Shown: in pieces, positions 1 to 11,900 of the stretch
Layout: every line of letters begins with the position of its first letter
Position numbering within the stretch: the stretch's first letter is position 1
DNA from: Diospyros lotus
Lineage: Eukaryota > Streptophyta > Magnoliopsida > Ericales > Ebenaceae
Reading direction: 5' to 3'
Assembly (NCBI RefSeq): GCF_014633365.1
Contig: NC_068346.1
Span: forward strand, 17,381,030-17,445,029
Length of the DNA stretch: 64,000 bases
Notes under the pieces: model-generated
Seen by the model: only the letters and a program-made list of their open reading frames with translations
The model's database searches: none
What the model was told of the DNA's origin: nothing
Made by a program: the position numbers and the translations under genes

Positions 1-2134
1 TATAAATACAAGTTAAACCAGAGCCTAATGGGCCTTAATCTAGATGGGGCCTAAAAGAGATTATTGGTTGGGCTTGAGCCCATGTGCAAGCATAATGGGT
101 ATTTATATAAATAATTTTATGTGTATTATTGAGTAAAAAGAAAAATGGAAAAGAAAAGAAAAAGGAAGCAAATGACCAAAATGGATTTAATGAGATTATT
201 GTGTGTGTTAAAGAGAAGGGCAATATGGTAATTAGCCAAGGAGGTGGTTGGAGAGCTAATGGCAACTCATTCCTCCCCCCATACCTTCTTTTTTTCATTA
301 TCTCTTCTTACTCTCTCTTTCCTCCTTTCCTGATCAGCCATCTCCTTCTTTTCTTCTTTGTTCCTTCTCCTTCCTTCTTCTTCTCCATTGTTATTGTCCA
401 TTGAAACTTCAAGTGGGGAGATTGCAGCTCGGTGTTCTTCTTCTCTTTGGTTTTATTAAAAGGCAAGTTCTTAATCTCCTTCTTTGATATAGCTTGGATT
501 CTTGTGTAAGCTTTTATATTTTTTTCTTTCTTTTGTAACTTCATAGCTTGATTCCTCTCTTGTCGTGGTATTCCTTGATTGTCCGTTTTTGGACATGTGA
601 TTCTTGAAATTCTAATCTTGTTGATAGAAAGGGTTTCAACCTGTTTGTTTGTATCTCATATAATTTTTCTTGAAATCTTGGAAAAATGTTTTAAATACCT
701 GAATGGAGCATTGGTTCACTCCATGTTTCCTAAGGAATGATGAGTTTGTTGTTAGAGTTTAGTTGCATACAAGATTTTGGACTTCTTGCACGCATTTTTT
801 GCTCTAATCTTAGCATTTTTGTGGTGATCTGTCGATCAATTTTGCTATATCTGTCGACTGTTCGAGAAATTGTATTCTATCAGTCGAAAGATTCATTTCA
901 TCTATCGACTGATCCCTGTATTGCATTTTATTGGTCGACAAATTCATTTCATATGTCGACCAATCCCTATTTTGTATTATGTCGATCAACAGATTTTTCT
1001 CATTTGTCGAGTGATCTTGGTTGTGTATTCTGTCATCTGTCGATCGATGCCTGAATTTGATTCTGCCTGTCGACAGATCCTATCCATCTATCGACCAATG
1101 GCTTGTAATGGATTCTAACTGTCGACAGATCCCGTCCATCTATCGACCGATTGATACTATTGATGGTTTATTCTTTCTTTTGATGCTTTGATTTCCCTCC
1201 AATTCTCCATGTGAGTCTTTAATAAGATGATTCATCATCACCTGATCTTAATTGATATACTTAAAGGGTGGGAAAATCTATTATGTGGGATTGTTGGAGT
1301 TTCTGTTATAAATAATTTCTAAATGTGAATGGTTAAGTTATGCATGACGTAGTGAGTAATTCTAGTAATGATAATGAATGTTTATTTCGATATTAACCAA
1401 CACTTGTGGCATGTGATGTTTGGCATAAGCATGGCATTTTATACATGTGAGAAAGAGGATATCCTAACAAGCCGGTAGACATGTGCTTACTGTAGAAGTT
1501 TCGACTCACAAGGCGCTTCTAGTATAAGACTAGAGCGTGGGTGGACAATGGTCCACAATATAATGTATGATACTACTAAGCATTGCATTGGCATGTAGTA
1601 AAGGTGAACGCGAGGCATGATGAAATATATGTGTGAATTATTATGATGAAGCTTTATTCCATTATATAGTAACGATCCATGCCTCAATTCCTTTTCATTC
1701 ATTGCTTGCTATATATTGTATACTTGTTGAGCCTTGTGGCTCACCCTTTTCTTCTTTGTCATCATTTTAGATAAAGGTAAGGCTAAAAAAGGGGCTGGTC
1801 CGAGCAGGCCTTCATTATAGGTGTGTACAAGGCTCTCCCAACCAAAAGGTCTTGTGGTACTTTGAAGGCAAAGATAGATTAACTTATGTTATAAATTTTC
1901 ATTTTTTCCCTTTTATTTTGTAATGTATGGGCACTTTAGCCCTAGGGAGTTGTTAAAGAATGTGGAATTTTAAAGGAATGTATATAATCTTTTGTGGCTA
2001 AGTTATTTTGAATTTCTAAGTGGATGTTTCAAATTGAGACTTGTCTATACCTATGATTTTAATGACCTTCTTTCGGACTTCCTCTACTATCGAGATTATC
2101 CAGGAGAGGGCCATTATAGTTTTGGTATCAGAGC
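1..2134 (+). mobile_element. Probable LTR fragment of a Gypsy-type element, ending at a PBS
   Basis: TGGTATCAGAGC at 2123-2134 is complementary to the 3' end of initiator Met tRNA, the usual primer-binding site immediately after a 5' LTR. The preceding non-coding DNA (including GAGCCTTGTGGCTCACCC near 1729, and the TCGA repeats at 829-1155) looks LTR-like. The left LTR edge is outside the window or eroded and no partner LTR is visible. Confidence 0.4.
829..1155 (+). repeat. Degenerate tandem repeat of TCGA-centred motifs
   Basis: About six imperfect units of 50-57 nt. Each has paired motifs such as GTCGACAAATT...TGTCGACCAAT or CTGTCGACAGATCC...CTATCGACCAAT, with about 22-24 nt between TCGA centres. 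Many motifs are palindromic (GTCGAC). No coding frame. Confidence 0.75.
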
Positions 2135-2500
2135 AAGGTTGGGATGAGAGGAGCCCTTGTACACATAGGAATGTTGGGTAGAGTTAGGACTACGATTAGC
2201 CATCCAAAATGAGATTAAGTAAGAGTTGTATTCTAAAGTGATTTAATTGTGCAAGGAATGAGTACTCGTAAGGGTAAACTGACTATATTTGGGTGCCATT
2301 TCGATATTATCTCACTCGATGTGAAGATTACTGAAAAAAATGAGTTTTTCATCAAATTGATTTGAATGAGAATGAAAATGACTCGATCTCATGCAAGAAC
2401 AGACAAAATCGAAAGAAAATAGATCAAGGATTACCTGGAATTGATTTTGCTAAGAGCTAGGGTTTGAGTTTAGGCGAGAGATAGGGTTTTAATCAAGTGA
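2135..2500. other. Non-coding DNA between two retroelement remnants
   Basis: Follows the PBS at 2123. The first part may be leader of that element; no gag or pol similarity is visible. Confidence 0.3.
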
Positions 2501-2529
2501 ATTGCTATTTATACTCACGTAAAGAGACG

Positions 2530-2985
2530 CTTAAAATTCGAAGTGATTTGAAAATTTCTCGACTAATTATTGTTCGTAATCGAATATGGATTGAATGACT
2601 ATTTTTCTCTCGTACTCGAGTAATATTTAACATTAGTTTGTCACTCAAGTATATAAGTATTGTAATTGATTTAGGCCTTCGATTTAGTCGAGTAACCTAG
2701 ATATGCTAGGTTACTCAAGTAAGGCTTGCATCTTTTCTGCCTTAAAAAGTACTCTATTATTGATTCTTTTTACTTGATTTTATTTTCATGATACTCGATT
2801 ATACACCTTTCTTACTCGATTAAAAATAGTTCATCAGAAAGATTCTTAAGATACTCGATTAATGACTTAGTCTTACTCAATTATCGATTAAATCTACTCA
2901 ATTAAAAACTTAAGATACTCGATTAAGAACCAAATTTACTCGATTATACTAGGCTATTTAATCGCTATTTTCACCTCAAATTTCG
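2530..2985. repeat. Field of short ACTCGATTA-type repeats
   Basis: The motif (T/A)ACTCGA(T/G)TA(A) recurs more than ten times in both orientations (e.g. TACTCGATTA, ACTCGAGTAA, AGTCGAGTAACC). It lies directly downstream (minus sense) of a Copia RNase H fragment, so it is probably the 3' non-coding part of that element. Confidence 0.6.
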
Positions 2986-3017
2986 ATAATACTTAGTTTG
3001 GTCTTGATTTTTGTGAA

Positions 3018-3640
3018 CTAATTTCTCTCTAAAGGTTTGGTAAAAATATCAGTTAATTGATTTTTGGTTGGCACATATTCTAAGACTATATTCCCTTTTT
3101 GCACATGATCTCTAATGAAATGATATCTTATTTTAATATGCTTAGTCCTTGAATGATGTACCAGATTCTTAGATAGATTTATAGCACTTGAATTATCACA
3201 TTTGATAGGTATATGGTTAACCTTAATTCCATAATCCTCCCATTTTTGTTTTAGCCACAAAATTTGTGCACATCAACTACTAACTGATACATATTCTGGT
3301 TCAGTATTGGAGGTGGCCATACTATTTCGCTTTTTAGATGACCATGAGATTAACATACTTCCAAGCAATTGATAGGTGCCACTAGTGCTTTTTCAATTTA
3401 CTTTACATCTAGCAAAGTCAGCATCAGCATAGGCATGAAGTTCTAAAGGAGAATTTCTAGAATACCATAGGCCTAAAGATGGAGATCCCTTTAGATATTT
3501 GAATATCCTCTTAGCAGCTGCTAAATGAGATTCCTTAAGATCACTTTGATATCTAGCACATAATGCTACACTAAAGAGAATATCAAGCCTAGAGATAGTG
3601 AGGTACAGAAGGGTGTTGGGTTTCAATGAACAGAACACAG
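3018..3640 (-). pseudogene. Copia retrotransposon RT/RNase H remnant
   Basis: Two minus-strand reading frames separated by stops. 3393-3638 has LTISRLDILFSVALCARYQS and AAAKRIFKYLKGS, the end of Copia RT. 3018-3260 has CDNSSAINLSKN, HSRTKHIKIRYHFIRD and NQLTDIFTKPL, the Copia RNase H tail. The rest of gag-pol is missing, so this is a decayed fragment; resemblance to SIRE-type Copia is an impression only. Confidence 0.8.
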
Positions 3641-4140
3641 TGGGAATTTTAAATTATTTCGATCAACTAAACTCTTTAGTAAATCGTGAAACCCAAAAGG
3701 AACTGATCTAATTTGAAAATATATAATCTTTTCAAGAATAAAGAACAAAAACGAAAAACTAACCTTTGGTTATCCTGACGCGCAAAAGGCTATATCTTTT
3801 TTCCGCGAGGTGTCATCCACCCTCTACAAGTGATCCACACCAAAGACAAGCTTTATAAATGTCAACGAGCACACCTCTTTGATTTTCTTGCACCGAGAAT
3901 GCAAGATCCGACCCAATTTTTCATAAAAATCGCATATTTTTCTCTAACTTTTCTCAAAAGTAATTTTTTCCCCTTAAAAGGCAAAGGTTATAGGAGCCTT
4001 TTTATAGGGGAGAGGCCAAACCCTAGTTTAACTAGGGTTATTGAAAGGTCCCAACACATTCTGGACGTGCTGGGGCCGTAGCCAACCCAGTAATTTCCTA
4101 GTAGTTTGCTAAAGGCCTACTTGGTTTAAGTGAGATGTTT
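3641..4140. other. Repeat-like non-coding DNA, unassigned
   Basis: Contains a TTTTTATAGG TATA-like stretch near 3998 and AACCCTAGTTTAACTAGGGTT, a near-palindrome at 4019-4039. No coding frame with recognisable similarity; may be an old LTR. Confidence 0.25.
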
Positions 4141-4345
4141 TAGTGGATTGAAAAATCTTCAACAAGTAGTTGGGGGAGTAGATGTCGGCAAGGTTTGCTG
4201 AACCACAATAAATCTTTGTGTCTCTTGCATCTTTACTTTCTATTTTCTTGTTTATAATTCACTGCTTTCATATTTATTTTGTAAAACATTACAAATTTTT
4301 AAAATTCATAAGCACCCAATTCACTCCCCCTCTTGTGTGTGAGGT
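4140..4345 (+). mobile_element. Possible Copia LTR end fragment
   Basis: Runs from GGGGGAGTAGATGTCGGC to CCAATTCACTCCCCCTC, a pattern typical of the downstream half of SIRE-like LTRs. No PBS follows cleanly and no partner is present. Confidence 0.3.
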
Positions 4346-5389
4346 GCCATTAGATTACACAAAGCCAACACATTTTGGTCCCTTTCTTATCAATATGTGT
4401 ACAAAAAAAAAAAGAAAGAGTGAGGATTATAAATAGGGACAAATCTTCACTCCTTCACTCTTGGTTGAAGTGTGGAGAGTGAGCTTAAAGGGAAGAGCTT
4501 GAAGGATTTTGAAGCTTGGCCATTTGAGTTGAATTCTCTCTTCTCATTAAGTTATTAAACCTTATTCTACCATTTTCTTAGGGTTACTCTCATGAATGAT
4601 GAAAAAGATAGCTTTTTTTGTTAGATTGATTTTTAAGGGTGAGATCTCATTGATTTGGAGACTTGGGAAGCTTTTAATCTCATTATTTTTGCAAGTCTTT
4701 ATTAACCCCTTTTTGTGTGCATAAAGCATAATGACATGACATCCATGGTGTGTGGTTTTTTGTGTGATATATTTCATTTTATGCTATATAATTGTCATGG
4801 CATCAAAGGTGCATGGGTTATGGAACGACTAAGTTATCCATAGAAGACTTTTGTCGGTTTAGCAATAGAGGTTGCTTCAAAGACGGTGACCATTGAGGTC
4901 ACTCCTTTGTAGAGAAAGTATGTTGTCTTGGCTAAGGGGCCTTAGGAAAAGGAGAATAGAAAATAGGGGTGCATTCATGGTATGCATGAAAATCTTCCTC
5001 AGCTACAGAGGCTTATGACTTGCATTCTCCCTATTTTTAGATGATTAGGGGCAGCTACCGGTAGTAAAGGCTATTAGAGTAGTTCTTACTTCAAAGTGGC
5101 TACGAGAGCATTTATATGATTGCCATGTTTTGATAGGATAGATATTTGTTTGTTGGGTTGTATTTAATATTACATAGATGGGGTTTTAATTTTGACGGTT
5201 GTAACTTTGATGAAACATTTATTATGATTAAAAGAATGCCTATGAGATTTTTATTTTGTGGGTAAAAATGAGTTTTATTTGAAATATTAAGTTTGATAAT
5301 GATGAGAATGTAAAATGTCATATTTTACTCTCTTAATGTTTAGTATTTTATATTTATTTGTTGTCTAAATGTACTTATTATTTTTATAT
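4346..5389. other. AT-rich, LTR-like non-coding stretch
   Basis: ATTATAAATAGGGAC near 4429 looks like an LTR TATA box. No ORF with recognisable similarity, no terminal repeats found. Confidence 0.25.
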
Positions 5390-6895
5390 TTTGATTTAGG
5401 AAGCAAATGGAGGCATTAAATGTAAAATGGAGCTAATTAGGTGATCCTTGACGGTTTTGACATCATTTTGTAATCTGGGCATAACTTCATCATCTGAGCT
5501 CTGATTGATATGACTCAAGATGTTATGGAACGATAAGAAAAAGATCTATAATTTTTATGTTTTGAGTTTTGAGAAATACTAGTTGCATCAAGAAAAAAAT
5601 CAAGCATGAAATTATTGCACCTATACCGTCAACGTTCTGAAATGTCTCTTAGACTGCAAGTCTATTAATGGAAGGTAAAGAAAATTCATTGGCACAATTT
5701 AAGATCACTTAGAAGCTGCAATTGCACAATTAGGAAAGAAATCAAGTGAATAATGGTTATGGCAAAATAAAAGAATATATATAATATAATAATAATGCAA
5801 AGGTGAAGTAGTGAGAGTCCAAATTGAAATTGGACTTGGACTTGGATTGAAAGGAATCAAGAGCTCACGCTGCTTATTATAATAGAGATTGAAGATTCCA
5901 AATTGAATGGGCCCATGGAAATTGGTGATGGGGTCAGGTGCGCTGTACTTACAATGAATATATATATATATATATATATAATATGGGAAATTAAAGAGAG
6001 GAAGCTCACGGAGGTAGCAGGCAAAAAAGACAAATATAACAAGCAGAAGAGGCGCACGAAATTAAGAAGAACAGGGCAGCGACCGGATTTTTCTACCCCA
6101 TTTTTCTTTAATTTCTTTTGAGTTTTCATCACACCTTGTGTGACTAATTTTTATACTTAATTTAAAAAAATAGGAGCATCGGAATCAATAAAATTATGAG
6201 ATTTAATTTATTTTTATTATTTAATTTATGCTTTGAGTATCAAATATTCTTCTGCACCTATCTTGATAAGTGTCTCGTTTAATTACTAGGATGCCTATTA
6301 GTTTATTATTCGTTTCAATCTACTGCTAAGTTAGATATCAAATCCATAATTGTTTGATTCATTTAATTTGTGAAGCAACTAAGATTTAATGATTTACTGC
6401 ATCAGAAATTATTAGTTCTTAGGAATAATGCTTAACTAAATTAAATGCAACTGTTTGTGCTTGTGTTATTTTATTTTATCGGTCTCTCTCATTCTTAAGA
6501 CTGCTACTAAATTAAACCTTTAGCGCTTGTCTTGGGTTATTTAGTAGAGTTAATTAGATTGCTTGTTTTTTAATTAATTATAACTGATGAGAGATAGGAA
6601 AATAATTTTAACGGTAAATATTTAAAGTGTGAATTGATATACATTTGTATCGATGATCAGTTGTAAGATTTTGATGGTGGATGTTGACTTAGACCAAGAT
6701 TTGTTCTTTTGATTGATTTTGATATTTCAATTTGAATTGTTCTTTAATCATTTTTTTTAAAGTTGTTTTCATTATACTCAAACCCCCATGTCATTGTTCA
6801 TGTATCATAAAACTAGGCTAAATACTCTCTGTGGGAACAATCCTTACTCGCACTACTACATATATTTTTAGGAGTATAAGTTTTATTTTTGATTG
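5390..6895. mobile_element. Probable remnant of an Athila/Tat-like LTR region
   Basis: 5479-5565 carries a module also found in the Gypsy LTRs of this window (CATAACTTCATCATCTGAGC ... GATCTATAATTTTTATG). 6810-6870 has CTCTGTGGGAACAATCC and CTCGCACTACTAC, resembling the end of Athila/Tat-type LTRs. No internal domain or TSD can be assigned. Confidence 0.35.
5958..5984. repeat. (AT)n microsatellite
   Basis: About 13 AT dinucleotides in a row. Confidence 0.9.
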
Positions 6896-7387
6896 TCTGT
6901 AACAACACACCAGATAACAAAGAGTTGCTTTAAGTCGATGTAAAGGTCCAACTTGATAATTAAATTAGCTATCAAGGTTTTGGAAATAAAGGTTTTAAGA
7001 AAATAAGAAGTCTCAGAGTGAGTTGAATTTTTAACAAAAATTGAAATATTTTTCATGATCAAGAAAGATAATGGACTAAATGAGGTTGGTTTCGAGTTCA
7101 AGATGTGTTAAGGGAGACTCTATAGGAAGGGTTGCAATATGTCAAAGTTTTACGAAAAATTTGATATCATTTGAACATCAACTAGGCACACTAATTGACT
7201 TTGGTCTACTAAATGGTTGAGTCTGGTTGATTAAAATGTGGCAATAAGGGCAAAGTTACACTAATTAGCTTATGATTGTCCAAAATGGACTTTTGGTTAA
7301 TCAAATGAGTACAAAAGCCTATGTGGCAATACAGGTCACGTGAACCATGATCTAATCCTATGAAATATGACCGAGGACAAGGTGTAC

Positions 7388-7568
7388 TGAGTGTGATTTT
7401 GTTCACCCCCTTTAACGGGATGACCATTACTTTCGCAATTTTTGTAAGGGTGAAAAATAATGGAACAGCATGGGGTGAACAAAATTGCCGTTCCGTTATT
7501 TTTCACCTTCACAAAAATTGTAAGGGTGATGGTCATCCCATTAAAGGAGATGAACAAAATTGCACTCA
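7388..7568. mobile_element. MITE-like inverted-repeat element with target duplication
   Basis: 181 bp. It begins TGAGTGTGATTTTGTTCACC and ends with the near reverse complement GAACAAAATTGCACTCA; the arms pair over most of the length (GGATGACCATTAC / GTGATGGTCATCC, GTGAAAAATAA / TTATTTTTCAC). GGTGTAC occurs at 7381-7387 and 7569-7575 (GGTGTACT if one base is shared), a 7-8 bp target duplication. No transposase. The superfamily is uncertain; hAT (8 bp) is possible. Confidence 0.75.
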
Positions 7569-7575
7569 GGTGTAC

Positions 7576-8520
7576 TTGCCATTACAAAGGTTTAAAGTTG
7601 GACAACTTGGGTTATGGGATATCAAGAAATAAGACAAAATGTAAAATTAGGTTAACTACCCATACTAAAGAGAATTATCTCAAACCAAGGCACCAAACTT
7701 GTCTTAAATGTGGGTCTTGAGCGATTAGGTGGCTATTTGAGAAACTAAGGGATTTCCTGTCAAGTAAAAAAATCGTTGTGAAAACTTAGTTAATATAACA
7801 AAAAGACATTGAAAAATGAATGAAAATGAGGAATCGTCACAATTTTGTGTTCCATTTTGTTGATTTACTCTAATAATTCAAAATTGATTCATTGAGTAGA
7901 ATAAAAAAGCTGCGAAACCTAGCACCCAACTAATATAGTTTCTCATGAATTTTTAGTTCTTCCTTTTACTAATTTGTCAATGTGTGAACAATATAATTGA
8001 TTGGTCACTTTTGACTCCGCGAGATAGGAGTGGGGCACCATAGAAAATTCGTTATACTTTTTTGTTTCATAGAATTTAATATTACCTCTCTTACATGCTT
8101 ACTTGATGTCTTAACCTATTCCTTTTAAAATAAAAAAAAAATCAAATACATATTTTTTTTGCGAGTTTGAAGCATTGAACTTTGTGTTGATAGTCATATA
8201 ATTTGTCTTTTGGCAAAGAAGGATGAGATACAATCTATCTACATTCACACGTACAAGGAAAAATTAAAAGAAGTGTGAAAGTGAAGTTTTGCTTTTAAGA
8301 TTTGATAGTCATAACTTTTCGTTTAATTTGCACTATATTGTTGATGCACTATATTGTTGGTTAATTTGACCAAAAAAATCGTGCTCTTGAGATTTATGTA
8401 AATAATTATTTGTTTCCCCATTTGTATGGCAAAATTTATTTCTTTAGAAAATGTGTTTAAAAAATTAAGAAGAGAAATACGAAAAATAAATAAATTAAAT
8501 AAGGCCACTTAATTTGGTGT
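7576..8520. other. AT-rich intergenic DNA upstream of VPS34
   Basis: No supported coding frame or repeat. Probably includes distal promoter; no element could be assigned. Confidence 0.4.
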
Positions 8521-8798
8521 AATTTATCTTTTTTTTCTTTTTTATAATAACAAAATACATAGCTTTCGCTTTTCAGGGCCTCAAACTTATTCTCCGTCCC
8601 CTTGTTGGCTGCACTTTCAAATTGAGCGGGGGTCTTCCATTCTTCCAGGATTCGACCTCAGAGTCTCTCTTCACTTCTAGTCGAACGAGTTGTTTGCAAT
8701 TCTCAATTCTCATCATCACGAACCTTCCTCAGAGGATCAATCCTAAATATGATATGATGATCAATCAAATTGAAGCCTTCGAACCCTAGCGCCGAGAG
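8521..8798 (+). promoter_or_regulatory. Probable VPS34 5' untranslated leader and proximal promoter
   Basis: Composition shifts from AT-rich intergenic DNA to a mixed, CT-rich stretch (TTCTCCGTCCCC, CTCTCTTCACTTC) typical of plant 5' UTRs just before the VPS34 start codon. No clear TATA box can be assigned and the transcription start is unknown. Confidence 0.4.
8754..8789 (+). promoter_or_regulatory. Upstream ORF in the VPS34 5' leader (11 codons)
   Basis: ATG at 8754 opens a short frame (MMINQIEAFEP) that stops with TAG at 8787-8789, ten bases before the VPS34 ATG at 8799. A second minimal uORF (ATG ATA TGA) starts at 8749. If the leader is transcribed from about 8570 onward (pyrimidine-rich, less AT-rich than the DNA to its left), ribosomes meet these first. 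Translation effect is inferred only. Confidence 0.5.
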
Positions 8799-8910
8799 AT
8801 GGGCAGTAACGAGTTTCGATTCTTCTTGTCCTGCGACATCAACCTTCCGGTGACCTTCCGGGTCGAGAGGCTCGAAGGAAACTTGCCAACAGCAAAGCCC
8901 CCAAATTCAG
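8799..8910 (+). CDS. VPS34: VPS34 exon 1
   Basis: Codes for aa 1-37 plus one base ([15 protein letters not shown]...). ATG context is GAGATGG. Donor is CAG|GTCATT; phase 1. Confidence 0.93.
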
Positions 8911-11900
8911 GTCATTCATATTGTCAGTTTTGTTCAAATTTTCATGTTGAGACGTAATTGGCGCTGTCGCACGGACTTAGAGTTTGAGTGATTTATGATT
9001 TCTTCTGAATTATTGGATTTGTATGTGCTGTGAATTTACACGTGTTTTTAATTCGATTCTCCAGCTGAAGTTGATTTTACCGGAGAGGAGAGGCGGCCAG
9101 AGCTCTTCGTTGAGTCTGCATTGTACATTGATGGCGCCCAGTTTGGGCTTCCCACTAGAACGAGGTTCAGCTCCGCGGTCTTGTTGTTAAATTCCATTTT
9201 CAAATTTGTCGTGGAAATTAAAAGAAATAAATTCTTTGTATCACATGATGTGCATGGATGTGAACTGTGGGTGTCAAAGTTTTTGAAGTACCAGATATAG
9301 CAATTTATCAAGTGAGAAAAAAGGAGCTCCAGAAGTATCACAGGAGCATTCTGAATAATGCAAACAATGAATGCTTTTGAATTTTTAGGATTAAGGCCTG
9401 TGATTGGTCTTGTTGTTGTTCTTTCTTTCTTTTTTTTTAAACTTCTTTTTTCCTACCTATATTCTATGCGTACAGGATAGAATCAACATCCCCAACATAC
9501 TACTGGAATGAACTAATTACTTTGAGTACAAAATATCGAGATCTGACTGCCAACTCACAGCTTGCGTTAACAGTAAGTTACCCGTTTCAGTTTGTACCTT
9601 ACTATATATTTCTTTTCATTCATGTCACTATTCTGAGTACAAAATATTGAGACTTAATTGTCAACTCACAGCTTTTCTTTTTCTTTTATTTTTTTAAATT
9701 TTAAATTTGATGAACTTTGGAAGTTGACTATATTTTTTAATTTGCCGGTGATATTCCTGGAGCTACAGGTTTGGGATGTTTCCTGTGGAAAAAGTGATGG
9801 TTTGATTGGCGGGGCTACCATTAGTCTCTTTAATGCCAAAAAACAACTCAAAACTGGGAGGCATAAGCTTAGGCTTTGTCCCAGAAAGGAGGCTGATGGA
9901 TCTATTCATACAATTACTCCTGGGAAGGTTCTAACTGTTGCTTTTATCAGGGTTAATACTTCTATTTTAATGGATTTTTCTTGTCTACAAATTGTTTGAT
10001 GTTTATATTCTATCATTTGCCTGCCACAACTTGATAGGTTCCCAAGGGGGAACGAGGGGAGTTGGAGCGTTTGGAAAAGCTTGTAAATAAGTATGAAAGG
10101 GGACAGATTCAACGAATTGATTGGCTGGACCGCCTTGCATTTAAAGCCATGGAGAAAATCAAGGAACATGAAAGTGGTAGAAATGGAAATTCTTTATACC
10201 TTGTGGTTGAGTTCTGCAGTTTTGAGCATCGTGTTGTTTTTCAGGTAGGTTTTCTTAGTCCACAGACATAATAGTTGTTCATCAACTTTTTAGTACTTGC
10301 TCCGGTTGGGCTGATATAGACTTTTACTCTGTGTAATCTATACTGGTCCTACTTAGACCTTTGGATTCAAAGTATCACCTAACAATGCAACTTAGGATTA
10401 CGCCATTCTCTAATTTTGTCCATTGAGACCATGTCTCACAACAAAACATGCATTCTGGTATAATTTCTTATGACTCATATATGCTTGGTAACTCTATTTT
10501 ATAGTGGTTAACTCTAAATTTTGTTCTACACATTGTTTTCCTATTCTACATGTGAGTCCTAACTGACCTGACCAGGTGGGCATTAAGGCTTGTGGGTTTT
10601 CTACATGACTCTTGGCTCTATTGACAGATCTCTTCCTTTCATTTGGGTTTTTTTTTGGAGGGGGGGTGCTAGATTTGGAAGTTACAATTAGTTTTGATCT
10701 GTATAGATTACCAATGGTTCTTTTTTATCCTTCTGTTGTCACGTTTTACTCATTAGTACAAATTTCTTGTTTGGCATGTAGGAGTCAGGGGCAAATTTCC
10801 TAATACCATCCCCTATAACTACGAGCAATGAACTGGTTACTGTTTGGGACCCAGAAGTGGGCAAAGTAAATCCTTCTGAGCACAAGCAACTCAAGCTTGC
10901 CAGAAGTTTAACCCGTGGCATCATTGACAGGGATCTGAAACCAAGCTCCAGCGAAAGAAAGTAAGCCTGAAATCCAGCCATTGAAACATGCAAAAAAAAA
11001 AAAAAAAATGCAGTTTAATCTGATAATTGGAGGCAATTGCTTTACTATTTGACTTTTGCAATTATTTTCCTTTGTGAAATTGTACTAGTCAAATATGAGC
11101 TGCCAAATGATTGATGAGAACAATTTTATCCCAGCATATTACTAAACCTATTAGAAATGGTAGATGGGAAATCAGATGCTTTGGAATGGTTTTTATGAGG
11201 AATGGAAAATGTGTGATTTTAATTACTATGGATGAAGTCATACTTCTTTCATGAAAAAGTAAATGCTCACACGCATGTGTGCACACACAACAGAAAATAA
11301 GGACACAGAAAATGACTATTGATTTTATGGAGATTCCACGGACCTATGGCATAAAAATTAGAAAAAAATGACCATGCCAGGTAAGAACCACGATAATCCA
11401 TTTCAAAATTATTTGTAACCTGGACTATAGGGCTTGAGGCACTGTTTTAAGGAATTGATCACCACTCACCACAAAATAGCTTCAGTGCTTGAGTCATTTG
11501 ATGTTTTCTGTCCCTCCCTCTCTCTCTTTCATAATTAGTGTGGGATTGCCGTTGTTTTTGGCATCTTAACTAATAAATTTCTGGCTTCATCTGATCTATG
11601 TTTCATCTAGTTCCATACCTCCGATCATGACTTCTATTTTTAAGGTTTTCAAATCTCCCACTTGTGTGTGTTCCTTGGAAACTGGAAAGTATGTTAAGTT
11701 TCCTGTTACTTGGCTGTCAGGTCAATTCAGAGAATATTAAAATACCCTCCAACAAGGCTTTTAAGTGGTGATGAAAGGCAGCTTTTGTGGAAATTTCGTT
11801 TTTCATTGATGTCTGAGAAGAGGGCTCTGACAAAGTGTCTCCGATGTGTTGAATGGAGTGATGTCCAGGTCAGTATGCTTTTCTTTTCCATTTTATCTAG

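Noticed and set aside
129..404. Opposed small reading frames at 35-544
   Set aside because: Low-complexity Lys/Phe/Ser-rich translations of homopurine-homopyrimidine DNA, overlapping on both strands; no start context or similarity.
737..1118. Frames of 105 and 82 aa with repeated CRSTDPC/YRPIP-like units
   Set aside because: They are translations of the TCGA tandem repeat in two frames, not a repeat protein.
829..1155. CRISPR-like array of spaced repeats
   Set aside because: Plant nuclear context; units are tandem and degenerate, with no unique spacers.
2123..2134. tRNA gene fragment
   Set aside because: The 12-nt match to the initiator tRNA 3' end is a primer-binding site; no cloverleaf surrounds it (same for 28810, 51182 and 63936).
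5857..6132. 91-aa minus frame with hydrophobic IYIYIYIFIV segment
   Set aside because: The hydrophobic run is the (AT)n microsatellite translated.
7360..7720. Two plus frames (90 and 86 aa) near the MITE
   Set aside because: Their internal repeats are the arms of the hairpin element; no independent gene evidence.
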